This document shows positions 42,851-54,289 of a DNA stretch of 64,000 bases, one piece after another (the first letter of the stretch is position 1; every line of letters starts with the position of its first letter). The DNA is from Xiphophorus maculatus (Eukaryota > Chordata > Actinopteri > Cyprinodontiformes > Poeciliidae): NCBI RefSeq assembly GCF_002775205.1, contig NC_036458.1, positions 1,642,560 through 1,706,559 on the forward strand, read 5' to 3'. A model generated the notes under the pieces. The model saw nothing but the letters and a program-made list of their open reading frames with translations, ran no database searches and was not told where the DNA came from. Made by a program: the position numbers and the translations under genes.

Positions 42851-43787
42851 TAATTGCATTAGTTTTAAACCCATATTACTAACAAATATAAATCAGCACA
42901 TTAAGGCCCCAGCCCTAAAGAAATCTGATTTAATTTGAGGATTTCATCGATGTAAAAAGTAGCCACTTTCCTTTGAAAAATCATAAACTAACTGGGAGTA
43001 ACCACATATTTTGGCTCCTTTTCACTCGGACCTGATTGCTGCACTGATCTGTAGAATCAATAAATCATTTAAATTTAACTTGTTTGACAACCTGAAGTAT
43101 GCTCATTCACATCATGTCTCAATCTAAAGAACAGATGAGAAACACAACAACCTGTTCAGAAAACAGATATCTATGAGATTGAAAAGGGTCATAAATCCAT
43201 TAAATTAAAACTAAAAGACTTTCAAATTACAGAAAACTAAATTTTATTCACAACAGAACATAAACAGCATCTCAAATGTTGGTTCAACCTGGTTCTTCCT
43301 GCAGTATTTCAGTTTCTTATACGGGTTTACTGCTGCTTAAGTAAGCAAACAAAAACACACAAATTATAATCATATAGTAATAGTTAATCAGCCGATAACT
43401 TTATGCTATAATAGAAACATTTTGAAACGTATTTGTGTTTCAGCCACAGAAAGACATTGAATTCAGCTGCAGTTATTATCCCAGCGTGATCCTACAGTCA
43501 GGGAGCATGTTGATCATTAAAGGTGGGGCTTTTTACAAGGTTACTACCAGGCATAAAACACCAGGGATCTGCCTCCTCATAATTCACCTCACACTGAAAC
43601 TCCAGCCTTCAGAAATCTCTCGACTGGCTGTGATTTGTGTCCTTCTGGTCTGTCGTTTGTTTGCTTTTTGCTTTTTCATGCATGTTTGTTCCCGAATTAC
43701 GCAGCAGGCCGTCCATAAATATAACCTGAGCGAATAAAACATGTCAGAGCAGCCAGATAAATATGGGCCGCTGTTTGTAAAGTTATA

Positions 43788-44242
43788 CACTAAAAATTTA
43801 ACAGCTATATTTTTGGTTTTTTAGAAAGTCATAGAAAAAAAAGTGGGCATTAATTTTTTAAAGTTATATTTTCACCATTTTATTCAAACATTTATAAATG
43901 TCAGCATTCCACACTAAATATTTCATTCTCAAGTTAAATATTTAGTTGTCAACTAAATATTTACTTTTCAAACAAAATTCTGGTTTCAAATTAAATATTT
44001 ATTTTTTAACTTAATATTTACTTCTAAACTAGCTACTCATTTTTCAAACTAAATATCTAGCTTAGTCGCTAAATATTTAATGTGAAAGCTAAAGTTTGTA
44101 AAATAAATATTTCTCTTGTGAATTAAATATTTACTCTGACATTTTTAAATGTATGAACAACGTGGTGAAAATATGTCTGAAAAGTTATTTTTTCTCTGAT
44201 AGGCTAAATAAACCAAAATATTGCTGTTAATTTTTTACAGTG
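43788..44242. mobile_element. TA-flanked MITE with internal AAATATTTA tandem
   Basis: The left end is TA|CACTAAAAATTTAACAGC. The right end read inverted is TA|CACTGTAAAAAATTAACAGC; the imperfect inverted ends extend for about 30 bp. A second inverted pair lies inside (TTTTCACCATTTTATTCAAA against its partner near 44,150-44,175). The centre is a degenerate run of AACTAAATATTTA units of about 20 bp. Non-coding. Its CACTGTAAAAA ends and TA flanks resemble those of the 49,336-54,516 element. Confidence 0.75.
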
Positions 44243-46119
44243 TAATGCGCTGGTTTGGATCTTCAGAAGGACATTTTCTTTAAAGATAAACAAGGTTAGC
44301 AACAAGCAGTGATGAAACCCGGCGCTGGCTCTGGACGCCGCAGAGACGAGAGATTCTGGCTTTAACTGGACCGTTGCTGCGGGTTGCATCAGAACGCGAC
44401 TCTTTGAAGGTCTGACTGTTGTATTATTTAAACTGATGAAAGGGGGAAAAGGGCACAAACATTATGAATGGAGATACATTAAATAAAGTCAACATCTAAA
44501 GATGGAAAAGAGTTCCCCCCCTAGAGGAGCAGAAGAGATATTTTTGAAGCTTCAGAGACGAACTCAGGTTGGTAGAAGATCAGGGTTTTCTAAGTCTGAG
44601 GATGAGAAAAAGAAACGAGCGTTAAAAGCAAATTCATGTCCTGCTGAAATAACCTTGGAGGGAAAGACGTCTTAATGTCCGAGACTCGGGTTTCTGCAGG
44701 GTTCATGTGAAAGGTTACATCCAGTATCGCCTCATAACTTATGATTTATTCATTTATTTTCTTGGAAATGCAGAAATTGAACCTATTAGTGCTGCTTTCA
44801 ACTATGAAAGCTGGTCGTTTGTCAAGCTAGTTGTAGCTTCTGCACTGACAAAATAATAAAATAACAAAGCAATAATCAATCCTACTAAGAAAGATGTGAT
44901 CAGTTTTGCTTCAGAGTTGATAAAATCAGCACAGCTCTGATAAAATGTTAACTCATTTTATCTTCAAAGGTTTCATTTTCCTTTGATTTAAAAACCAAAC
45001 TGGGAAGTTTTAGCAGTTTGCTTCTTTTAAAACATTTACAGTCAATTTAATTCAAATGTAATCAATTGCTTCATATTTTCCTGCTTATATCAACCATAAA
45101 ACCAGGACAGCAAATAAAGGCTGGAAAACAAAACAAGTTTGTGAGGCAGAAACAGCAAATCAAGTCAAGCCTCAGACCTTTAGCTGCTCACACGGAGAAG
45201 ATGAAATATTTTATAATCATAAAATATAAAATCTTATAATCATATATAATATTTAATGATATTATATATGATATAATGAGTCAAACAAAATCTATGGAAA
45301 GTCAAAATTCTGAGAAAAAACTTAGATTTCTGCGCTGAGTTTAATATCAGAATTCTCAGTTTAGATTTAGATTATTTCTTTTGGTAAATTAACAACATTA
45401 CAAACACAAAACAGAACAAAATATTATTTTGCAAGCCAATAATTTACCAAAAAATTATGCTTGCCTATCCTGTCAGTTTAAAGTTGTAATTCTGAGAAAT
45501 AAAAGACAAAATTCTGAGTTTAAAATCAGAACTCTGAGAGAAAAAGTCAGAGATAAAACTCATCATTTTCATGGCTCTAATCCTCTTGTATGACTGAGTT
45601 GCTTCCCTGATGTTTGCTACCTGAGGGATCGTTTCATTTAGAGCAGCCCGCCTCCAGCATGGCAGAGCTCGTCTTGAGGTGAGTCTGGATGTGGCTGCCG
45701 GTGAGGCCTGACATTTCAGGCGGACATCAGTCACCTGCTGGCGGTAAAGCTCCCTTGGCGCTCCGCCTTTCACCGGAGCGCTGACAAAGCGCAGCGAGCG
45801 GAGGAAGCAGCAACAGCTGGTGGCCAGATATTACACTGATCCTTTCCAACCCCCAGAGGGAAGAGTCTGCTGCAGGGGGGAGGACCAGGATGCAGTGCGG
45901 CTGAAGGATGTGCTGAGTTCAGGGCAGGAGCAAACAGAAAATAAAATTTAAATGACAGATGCTGATCTCCTGCGCTTTGGAAGAAGTTCACTTTTATAGT
46001 AAATAACAAATGTTTCAGCGGCGGACACATAGAGGAACAGAAAGAGGATTTACTGACACCTGGTGGCCGATTTATCACACTACAACCTGGAAAATCATCC
46101 ATTAAGCATCCAGCACAGT

Positions 46120-46146
46120 CATCCATCCATCCATCCATCCATCCAT
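46120..46146. repeat. Short (CCAT)n tract
   Basis: Six to seven CCAT units. Confidence 0.9.
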
Positions 46147-48395
46147 GGGGGGGCTGGTGTTGCCCTCTGATTAGGTCTCCAGTTTATCACAACATCTAAA
46201 AAACAAAATAAAATTTATTGGTTTCCCTTTATCTTTGAAACCATATTTAATTTCCAGTTGGATATTTTTTTTTTACAAGTAGAACGTAAAAATAAAATAG
46301 TTAACAAAAAACATCAACACCTCAATAACCTTTTCAGAAAACAGTTTCATATTTACTATTTCAGTGTGAAATTTTCCACCAGTTTCCAGAACTAAAACAG
46401 AAGAAAGTTCCTCTTCATGCTGAATTTACTCAGCTGTAAAATGTTTAAAGTCTTTCTTACATCTGAAACCTAATTCAGAATAACCAGGTCACATTTTATG
46501 ATTAGGATCAATAACTATTGTTTTCACTCGCCTGCCTTCGCTCACATGAGAACTTGAGATGAGGGTTAGCATCATGAGTTCTAAACTTTTCAACCACAAC
46601 TGTTTCACCGGTTTCCAAAAGGTGCAGGAACGCCTTCATGGGAATTATTGATCATCTGTGAGGTCAGATGTTGGATGAGAATACCTTTCTCACAGTCTAT
46701 GTTGTAATTCAACCCAAAGGTGTTTTATTGGGTTAAGATAAGGACTCTGCATTTCTTCTACTCACTGGAGTGTTTAGTAAGGAGGAAACTTTAGGACTGC
46801 ACTTTCAGAGCAGGTGCCATTCTGACGTTCGCTGAGCTCCAAACGTTCTTAGTTTGGGTTGGATTTTATACATGAAGTGACTGGAACACCTGAATTTAAT
46901 GATTCGGATAAAAACTGAGAGCATTTACAGACAGCAGGGTTTTGTGTCTGCTTAAAGCACTTCAAGCAAATTATTTGACGTTATCTTTCTGCTGACCTCA
47001 TCTTATCCTATTATGGCTAGGTTTGCCTTGCTAAGCAAGCAGGATTTGAATATTTACTGCAGTTTTATTTCACCTGATGTTATGATGCAGGAAGCAAACA
47101 GATATATTCTTCCTCCACCCTTCCTTTAACATAAAATGATGATTTCATTCAGGGTGTCCAAACTTACCAGATTCTATGTATAAAAGCAACAAACCATCAT
47201 GCTGACAGTCAAACACGGTGGTGGCAGTATGATGGCTTAGCGGTGTTTTGTTTCATCAGGCGCTGGTCAACTTGTCAAATTGACAGAATCATAAATTTTG
47301 CTCTCCATCAGAAAATCTAATCTAAATCAATGATAGTATGTGTTAACTTTTCTGACTTCTTATAGAAGTTAGCTGTGCTACAGTGCTAGTGCTAGTTTGT
47401 GAATAAGATAACAATAAGCAGAAATTTAGATACTATTTTCTGTTTATTTTTGTCTTTTCCGGGTCACTATTACCGGTCTAGTTGGAGATTCTGTACATCT
47501 TGTAAACAAAGTTATTCATACTTAATGTTGACGTATTCTTGCTTTTCTAACTTCCATTTGCAGCTAGCTATGCTGTGTGGTGAAACTCTGCCTCCATAAA
47601 AAAAAACATTTGGCCCTTGCAGATTTCTTTAGTTTTTGCTATTTTGATACTGTTGATTGTTTCAGATCAGTTTCGCTTTGGTTCAAATTCAGTTGCCACA
47701 CCCAGGCCAGATTATGGGTTCACCTATAGAAACAAATCACTAAAACAGAACCTATCTGACAGCATGAAGTAGGCTATATGAAATTAAAATCATTCCCTGA
47801 TCTGAAGTAAGTTATGAACAGACAAAGTCATTGCTAACTATAGACATGGTACTTACTGTATCTGTAGGGGGTAAATCCTTTATCACACAGGGGTTGGTTT
47901 GGACCTTTTTCTCCTTTACTAGATTAAATTATTTGAGAACAGCTTTTTGTGTTTACTAAGGTTGTATTTTTCTTGGATTTAAAAGCATATTATTTTTTCT
48001 GTTTTTATTTGTAGATGTTTTGCATTTAGTTTTGTCCTCTGTGCTGCTAACAGGATGCGTCCCGGCCTGTAACGGTTAACTGTTGCAGTTACCAGCTAGC
48101 TAGAATAGCTACTACATCAACGAAAAGGACAAGTTACGATTTGATTTTTTTGCTCTTTTTACTTCAAAACAAATCAATTTTGTTGATTAAATATATTTAT
48201 AGGGATATAATTAAGCCACCTACTATCTTTAGGAATGTTACAGCTACGCTAGCATTTTGTTAGCATGTTGGTAACGGTTTTTAACGGTGACCAGGAGAGG
48301 GAGCGCTAAACCCGTCGTCTCCAAAACTCTTCACTAACAAAAAATTAAAAGCTAAAATGTTAACTTCAACCATCCCATTACAGTTGGGTGGTTCA

Positions 48396-48401
48396 TTTAT
48401 T
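48396..48401 (-). terminator. hoatz: hoatz polyadenylation signal
   Basis: TTTATT on the plus strand, that is AATAAA on the minus strand, about 30 bases after the stop codon. Confidence 0.65.
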
Positions 48402-48430
48402 TAGTCACATTTTTTTTAAAATAAATTTGT

Positions 48431-48868
48431 TTAGGGAAGCTGTCTGACCAGCTCCTTGTCCAGCTCGATCTCCGGGTCTGGTGGTTCCACCACCTCCTTC
48501 TTCGGTTTAACGGCCGCGGACAGGTGCTCCTTCTGGATCCTCTGCTGCCTCTGTCTCCCCAGCAGCGCCATGACCTCCTTCCTCTGGTCGGCCATGGCCT
48601 GGTACCGCCGCCGCTCGTCCTCTCTCTGCCGTTCACTGCACACGGTGAGTGGGACCGGATTTGCAACATTGGAGGTTCCGCGGCGCCTCGGACGCGCCAC
48701 CGGTAGCCGTTGGCGGATGTCTGCCGATGCTAACCGGGATTCCAGCGGCGGAAGAAGGGTCATGGATTTCCAGAGCTGCCGGGCGTGGGACCCATCCTCC
48801 GCGGAAGAGCCTTCAAATACCGTCAAAAGGTCGTCAGCTTGTCCCTCTTGCGCATTTTGTTGTGGCAT
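48431..48868 (-). CDS. hoatz: Cilia- and flagella-associated protein HOATZ (C11orf88 homolog), intronless here
   Basis: A complete 145-codon frame from MPQQNAQEG to LVRQLP and TAA. The N-terminal half carries FEGSSAEDGSHARQLWKS, then PPLESRLAS and QRLPVARPRRRGTSN, which line up with FAGSSEQDANLAKQFW, PPSESQL and QRLPVARPRR of the mammalian protein. The C-terminal half is a charged helix (SERQREDERRRYQAMADQRK, VMALLGRQRQQRIQKEHLS) like the mammalian EEILQLLRKQREERISKE region. Family knowledge: HOATZ is needed for normal motile cilia and sperm flagella in mouse. The whole protein lies in one exon here, whereas I recall the mammalian gene as split, so a retrocopy origin is possible. A minus-strand AATAAA lies 30 bases after the stop, and cilia-type promoter motifs lie upstream. 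The antisense 164-codon frame on the plus strand is a shadow. Confidence 0.85.
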   Translation of the reverse strand: MPQQNAQEGQADDLLTVFEGSSAEDGSHARQLWKSMTLLPPLESRLASADIRQRLPVARPRRRGTSNVANPVPLTVCSERQREDERRRYQAMADQRKEVMALLGRQRQQRIQKEHLSAAVKPKKEVVEPPDPEIELDKELVRQLP

Positions 48869-48916
48869 TTTACTTCACCAAGTTTTATTTCCAAATCACG
48901 TCCAAAACTCCTCAGT

Positions 48917-48941
48917 TGTTTACATTAGTCACCATGGAAAC
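48917..48941 (-). promoter_or_regulatory. hoatz: RFX X-box and FOXJ1-like site upstream of hoatz
   Basis: GTCACCATGGAAAC at 48,928-48,941 fits the RFX X-box consensus (two half sites, GTNRCC and RGNAAC, with a short spacer). It lies about 60 bp upstream of the hoatz ATG. TGTTTAC at 48,917-48,923 matches the forkhead/FOXJ1 core. The pair is the usual signature of motile-cilium gene promoters, supporting both the gene identity and a working promoter. Confidence 0.75.
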
Positions 48942-49335
48942 GAGCCGTGACACGGGGAGAGTAGTGGTTGTCAAAATAAAAGTCGATGAAGAATAATACA
49001 GGAATTTTGATATGTTGTATGGAAGCCTATTAGGACCATCTGAAAAAAATAATCAAAGAAGTTTAAAATAATTAAACTTCAAAAATCCTCATAATTATGA
49101 GTTTGAAAGTCATATCACGTTAATATTCAGAATTATGATTTTGTATCAAAATATCTTGGTTTGTAAATTATAACTAAGGCTTTAAAATGTACAGTTTGGA
49201 CAAGGATATTTATGACTTCCTGTCTACAAAGCCTATGAAGAATAGTGCAATAAATTTGATATGATTGAATCATTTGTATTAATATTACAAATATCTTTAT
49301 GTTATTGTAGAAGATTAGGGACACTAAAATATTTA

Positions 49336-49580
49336 CACAGTAAAAAATGCTGGGTTATTTTCATAACCCAACTTCTGGGTAAGAGATGCTGGGTCATATG
49401 TTGGGTTACTTTGACCCAATATTGGTTCAAAAGTAGTGACCCAGCGGTTGGGTTGACTTTTTTTTTTGTTTTAATGAACTCCACTTAACTGATTCTGTTA
49501 GGTTTCAGGTTCAGTTGACTCAACACTTTACCCAATTGGTTGGGTCAAATACAGTTTGACCCAACCAATTGGGTAAAAAT
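49336..49580. repeat. Left inverted terminal region of the SAM-gene element
   Basis: Twelve TGGGT/ACCCA motifs in both orientations in about 240 bp, many pairing locally (GGGTTATTTTCATAACCC, GACCCAATATTGGTTC). The innermost structure is a perfect 23-bp stem (49,527-49,549 with 49,555-49,577). Such motif arrays at transposon ends usually bind the transposase. Confidence 0.8.
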
Positions 49581-49869
49581 CCATTGCCCTCTTCACAAAC
49601 CTCCATTTTCAACTGGACTGTGACCTGATCAGACAACACTGGATTTCTCAATTCAAATAAAACATGGTAAGTTACAATATCATGGCATAATACTTTTAAA
49701 GTTTATAGGGTTATTGTATTCTTCATATACTACAGATTTTTTAAATTAAATTTATGTAACTTTAATTTAATTATTTGATTTAACCTATCATCTTCGTTGA
49801 TAGGGTAATGTTTTTGAAATAATTCATTTAATTCAAAGATAATTTATCCAATTTGGTTTAAAAAAAAGG

Positions 49870-50060
49870 TGAGGGTGTGGAAGGGAGAGATGGCGCTTTG
49901 CCCCCCGCCCTGGTTTTCGCGGGCCTCGTTCACTAGCGCGCGCAAAGGGTGGTAGCTTAGCCAGAATGCTAATAACGGATCTATAGCGACAAGTAGGGAC
50001 TGGAGGCTTTGCAGTAGCGGTGTCCGAAGCGATCAGTACAGGCTATACAGGTATTCATAG
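49870..50060 (+). promoter_or_regulatory. CpG-rich probable promoter and 5' UTR exon of the SAM-domain gene
   Basis: GC and CpG rise sharply inside the element (GGCGCTTTGCCCCCCGCCC, then GCGCGCGCAAAGG) and fall again at about 50,060. A donor-like ACAG|GTATTC at 50,051 could end a non-coding first exon joined to the coding exon near 50,869. The transcription start is not determined. Confidence 0.45.
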
Positions 50061-50880
50061 TAATATATCAGTAATATAACTGTTAAATGCCATTTTCATT
50101 AAGCCTTTTATTTCTTACTGAACACACTATGCTATGCTATTATACGGCTAACCTGGGTGAAACCGATTGAGGCAGTGGAGTAGAAAAAAAAAGTATGCAC
50201 CAGCAATGGCAGAGGAGGGGAAGCTAAAGTTGGATAATATGCTTTCTGTCAAATAAAAGTAACTTTTACAGATTTCTAGTGAAGATTTAACTATGTAACA
50301 ATAAAATATCTGCTCGATTTATTGAAATATCTCTTAATTTAAAAGTGCTCCGACATGTTTGGAGTCGTCCCCACCGGTGTTCTGTCAGATCAGCACACTC
50401 TGCGATGGCATATGCTTAACACAAACTGACGGCTATATGTATCTGTCATTACCATATGATTTTATGTAAGCAGCAACATCATCATGACGCAGAAATTAGA
50501 TAATGCGCACGTATGTTATTCTGGCCATTATTAGCCACCAAGGTGGAATTAAAAACATACAGTTATTAGTGAAAACAGCTGGATTAACTTTTGGGTTTAC
50601 ACAGATCTGCTTCATGTTGTCAGGTATCAGGTTGCGCTGGTGAAAACAAGACTGAACAGTGTGATCTCTCCTGGTGTCCCAAAAAGTGATGTTTTACATT
50701 TGTTCAGGGTTATTAGCTGCTAAACATATAGTCAATGTCCTATTATTTTTTCTTATTTGCTGTGAAATATTTGGTGATTGTCCTAAATAAAATATTTTTG
50801 CACACATTGTACAGGTTATTTTCCACATAGGAAAAAAATGACTCAAATTGTATCACTTTTTTCCCTGAAAGATCTGAAAG

Positions 50881-53800
50881 ATGGATGAGTTTGTAAAACA
50901 GAAGCTGACTGAATGGAAACTTTCTGACCTAATCCCTGCTTTTGAAGGTAGGTTAAGTATATACATGTGCGTGTGTGTGTGTGTGTGTACTTAAAAGCAT
51001 GCATTGGCAGGAATTCTTTGGATTGAAAATATTAATATGTAATTTCTAATATATTTCAGCTGAAAACATTGATGAAGAAAGCTTCTTTCTTTTGGATGCT
51101 AACTGCCTGACATCCCTGATTCCTCACCTTGGTCCTCGTCTGAAATTTCAACGTCATTTTGCAAAATTTCTTGAGGTATGCTTTGAGTCATAGGACAAGA
51201 CAAAATGGGATATGTGTGTTTTAAATGTGGGATGTCTTTAGGACATAACATAAGGAATTTTTTTTCTCACCTAAGAGTAATTCATAACACATATTCAACT
51301 TCAAGATATGTCCAGTGTGCTCAAAGTGAGCACACTGGACATCTAGCCCTAAAACAACTGAAGATGCTGATCCTACACCACATGCTGAATTAGAGAGTGG
51401 AGTTTCTTCTGTTGGAAGAGCAGCATTTGTAAGTTAAGCTGCACAATCAACCTTTCCTACATAACATATTGACATCCATTCTTACTAATTAAAATTAAAA
51501 ATGACACATCTCATCTTTTCTTAAATTTCTAAGAATATTAAACTGCAGCTAAATAACAGCTATTTTATTTTTCACTATTTATCTGTAGAACATCCGTGAG
51601 ATCCTCAGTGCCTCCCCTGAAGGTAGACCTGTGGTTATCAGTCTTGATGGAAATCAGCATATATCCATTTGTGAAAGACGGTGCATGGTCAGAACACTTG
51701 TGTCACACCTGATGGATCAATATGGAGAAAAGTGAGTATTTCTTGTAAAAACTGGATCAATTAGATTGTTTTTGTGACATTTTGCTCTTGGTGAGAACAT
51801 TAACGGCATTGTGCAGTGCTCACCTAAGTAAAATTTCTCCAGTAAGAAGTCTTAAAGTATGTGTTGGGCTAATAAAAACTGGATTTTTTGGAAATTGTTT
51901 GTGTTTTAAGGTTTCTGCTCTATGTTTTCATCTTACAATAACTAATTAAAATAAAATATTTTACTTGCCTGTCTTACTGAGTGTAATTTTTTTTGTTTCC
52001 AGCCCATCTTCAGACACTAAAGCAATTCTGGCATCTTTGATTGTGGACCAGTTTCCATGTTTAAGAGACAGCCATGGCACAGGATATGTAAGTTTTCACA
52101 CTTCAGAGAACTAGCACACAAGTACTTCAACAACTTGCACAATGGTTAGCATTAAATATCATTGTAACTATGGTGTTTGAGCTTTGAGTTGTAGGTTTAA
52201 TAAAAAATTTGGACATTAAAACAGAAAGGCTAACATTTAACTTTTATATTTCTTTTGTTAAAAATGTTCAGGACGCCTGGTTTACCCGCGGAAGACAACA
52301 CAGGCCAGCAACTGGCTTTCTGGAGGAGCGTCTCCGTAATGTAAGGAAAAGGCATCAACCAAGGAAGAAGATGCTTTCAGCCCCAGAAGCTCCACCAAAA
52401 AGATCAAGTTTGCCTGGTACTAGCACATAGACTTTTTCCAAGCCCTATTGTTTTGAGCAGCAATCTAAGCTCTTATTGCTGTGAATTACCTCACATTTTT
52501 TTTCTTTTAATTCCTGTAATATTTTTTTCCCCACAGAACCAACCATCAGTGCTGAGCGTGCCATCCAGATGACAGAATGGCTAAAAAATAACTTCTGGCC
52601 CGCAGACCAGGTTGTCCAATACATGCGGGAAACTGCAGTATATCGCGCAGGATGGATCCGCTCAAGTGGGACAATCCCAATGCAGCAGATTTTTCCAGAG
52701 TTCCCACGTTTGTTGGACACACCAGGGATGGTGAGGTTATACCTCATATTGAGATCAGTTAAATGTTAAACAATAAACTGCAATACCATGTGAAAATGTA
52801 CAATTACAATCAAACTCAAAATGTCAAACTACCCAGAACATACATTTGTAGCACCCATGAAAGGTTGAATGTAATAGTTCATTTCACTTTTACATTTGAT
52901 TTGTATTTTTGTCTTTTCTGATTGTTAGATTTTGCAGGACTTTGCCGTTTTATATCCACAGTCTTGTGGAAAACTGACAGAGAACTGGAACACCTTGTTC
53001 TCATCAAAGGTCATTCGCATGGGGAAGAAGGAGGAGAGCGGTCTTCTGCCTGAGATTGAGTTGCTTCCACAAGGTATTGAAGCTCAAAAGGAACATTTTC
53101 TGAACTAATTTATTTCTCCTGTGGCTCTTTTTTGATTGTGTAGCATTTTAATCTGAGTTTTTCTTTGACAGACAAACAAGGTGACGTGGCACTGCAGCTG
53201 CTGCCAAAACTCCTCCCTGCTGTTCCCTACAGAGTTGGGCGAAAGGTGGTCAGACCCAGCAACCTTGAAGTCCAGCAAGCCTTCATTGATGTCCAGCCAG
53301 TAAGTCTATCTTCATGTCAGAATGAGTTCTTTGCTGTTTAAATGTAGTTGAAACCAGAAGTTTAAAACAAATATGCTTTTTTTCCCTCACTGTTCTCTCT
53401 GTCATTAATCTGGAATTTACCAAGTCCTAATTGACGTGAAATAAGAATTTTAATGTCATATAACACGAGACAGCGTTGACCAAAAATATGTCTTTTTATA
53501 TAGTATATGTAAACTTCAAACGCAAGGGTCTTTTGATAATGTATCAAACAAAAATCATATAAGAATTAGTCAAAAATTATTAGTGGAGAATGTTCCTCCT
53601 TACCTTTAAATGACTAATGGCTTCCTTTCTGCTTTTTCCACACACCAGATTGGGACAAATATGGTGGAATATCTTGGAAGTACAGCAACAGAGCATCCAC
53701 GTGTTCTCATGCTTGGGGACAGGTATTGTTGTTCCCAAGCATTTGTCGTCATAAATGGAACTGCTTTGGAATATCCATCTCTTTTGGGGGCCATTGACGG

Positions 53801-53954
53801 CTGTTTCAAATCATTCTTCGTTTTTGATGTGAGTTATCCGAAGTCGTGTATCCAGATTTGGGATTTTCTCCAAACTGTGATATATGAAATCCCAGGAAAC
53901 GAGCCACCCCCGATAAAATTAATGAGGGCACAGTTGGAGGCCATGGAAGAATAA
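50881..53954 (+). CDS. SAM-domain protein gene inside the element (SAMD3-like family), nine coding exons
   Basis: Exons: 50881-50947, 51060-51175, 51589-51731, 52003-52087, 52272-52416, 52537-52730, 52929-53073, 53172-53299 and 53649-53954. All junctions are GT-AG with matching phases, giving 442 residues without a stop. Residues 1-61 form a sterile alpha motif (start MDEFVKQKLTEWKLSDLIP; later NIDEESFFLLD and LIPHLGPRLKFQ). The rest is a conserved-looking body: REILSASPEG; GYDAWFTRGRQHRPATGFLE; EWLKNNFWPADQVVQYMRET; LLPAVPYRVGRKVVRPSN; AFIDVQPIGTNMVEYLG; FFVFDVSYPKSCIQIWDFLQ; ending EAMEE. It resembles proteins I recall being annotated in fish as SAMD3-like, of unknown function. I see no DDE/RNase H, helicase or nuclease motif. 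It could be the element's own recombinase of an unrecognised type, a regulator of it, or a captured host gene. An intervening 82-nt exon candidate is listed separately. Confidence 0.82.
51336..51417 (+). CDS. Possible optional or decayed exon of the SAM-domain gene (82 nt)
   Basis: The stretch from CTAG|CCCTAAAACAACTG to GCAGCATTT|GTAAGT has an acceptor-like and a strong donor site, and one frame reads PKTTEDADPTPHAELESG and on, an acidic linker. It is 82 nt long, so including it between two phase-0 exons shifts the frame, while skipping it leaves the protein intact. A one-base change relative to an 81-nt ancestor is one explanation. Confidence 0.4.
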
Positions 53955-54080
53955 ATGCAATTCTTCAATAACCCTTAAATAAGTTTTAAATGTTCTGATT
54001 GAAAAACCTTCTTTGTTACTATGTTACTATTTTATTTTACATTTCCTTCAAACTGATGAAAATATTTTGTTGTGTACACC

Positions 54081-54086
54081 AATAAA
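54081..54086 (+). terminator. Polyadenylation signal of the SAM-domain gene
   Basis: AATAAA 127 bases after the TAA, inside the element. A second AATAAA follows at about 54,180. Confidence 0.65.
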
Positions 54087-54289
54087 GTAAAAAAGGGTGC
54101 AGATTTAATCAATTGTTTATATGTAACTTTTACATGTCTGTATTAAAAATTTTATGTATGTTGGAATGTATAACATTTGCAAATAAAAGTTATTTTGAGC
54201 TAATCTGAATGTTTTTAGTTAAATTTTTATAGTGAATTTTAAAGTAGAAAAGGAAAAAAAAAATTAAAAATAAAAATATGGTGGTAAAA

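Larger units (their letters stand above)
40255..48395. other. Spacer between gsg1l and hoatz
   Basis: No gene is supported. Contents: a CAGTTT-type repeat (41,275-41,710), an inverted dispersed repeat (42,480-42,850), a TA-flanked MITE (43,788-44,242), degenerate AATTCTGAG words (45,300-45,540), a short (CCAT)n tract (46,120-46,146), and Tc1-like debris with AAACACGGTGGTGGCAGTAT at 47,212. Balanced-composition stretches at 41,760-41,960 and 43,440-43,740 could be conserved non-coding elements, which needs alignment. Confidence 0.5.

Noticed and set aside
48456-48950. Plus-strand 164-codon frame over hoatz
   Set aside because: Antisense shadow; only the minus strand matches a family and has a matching promoter and polyadenylation signal.
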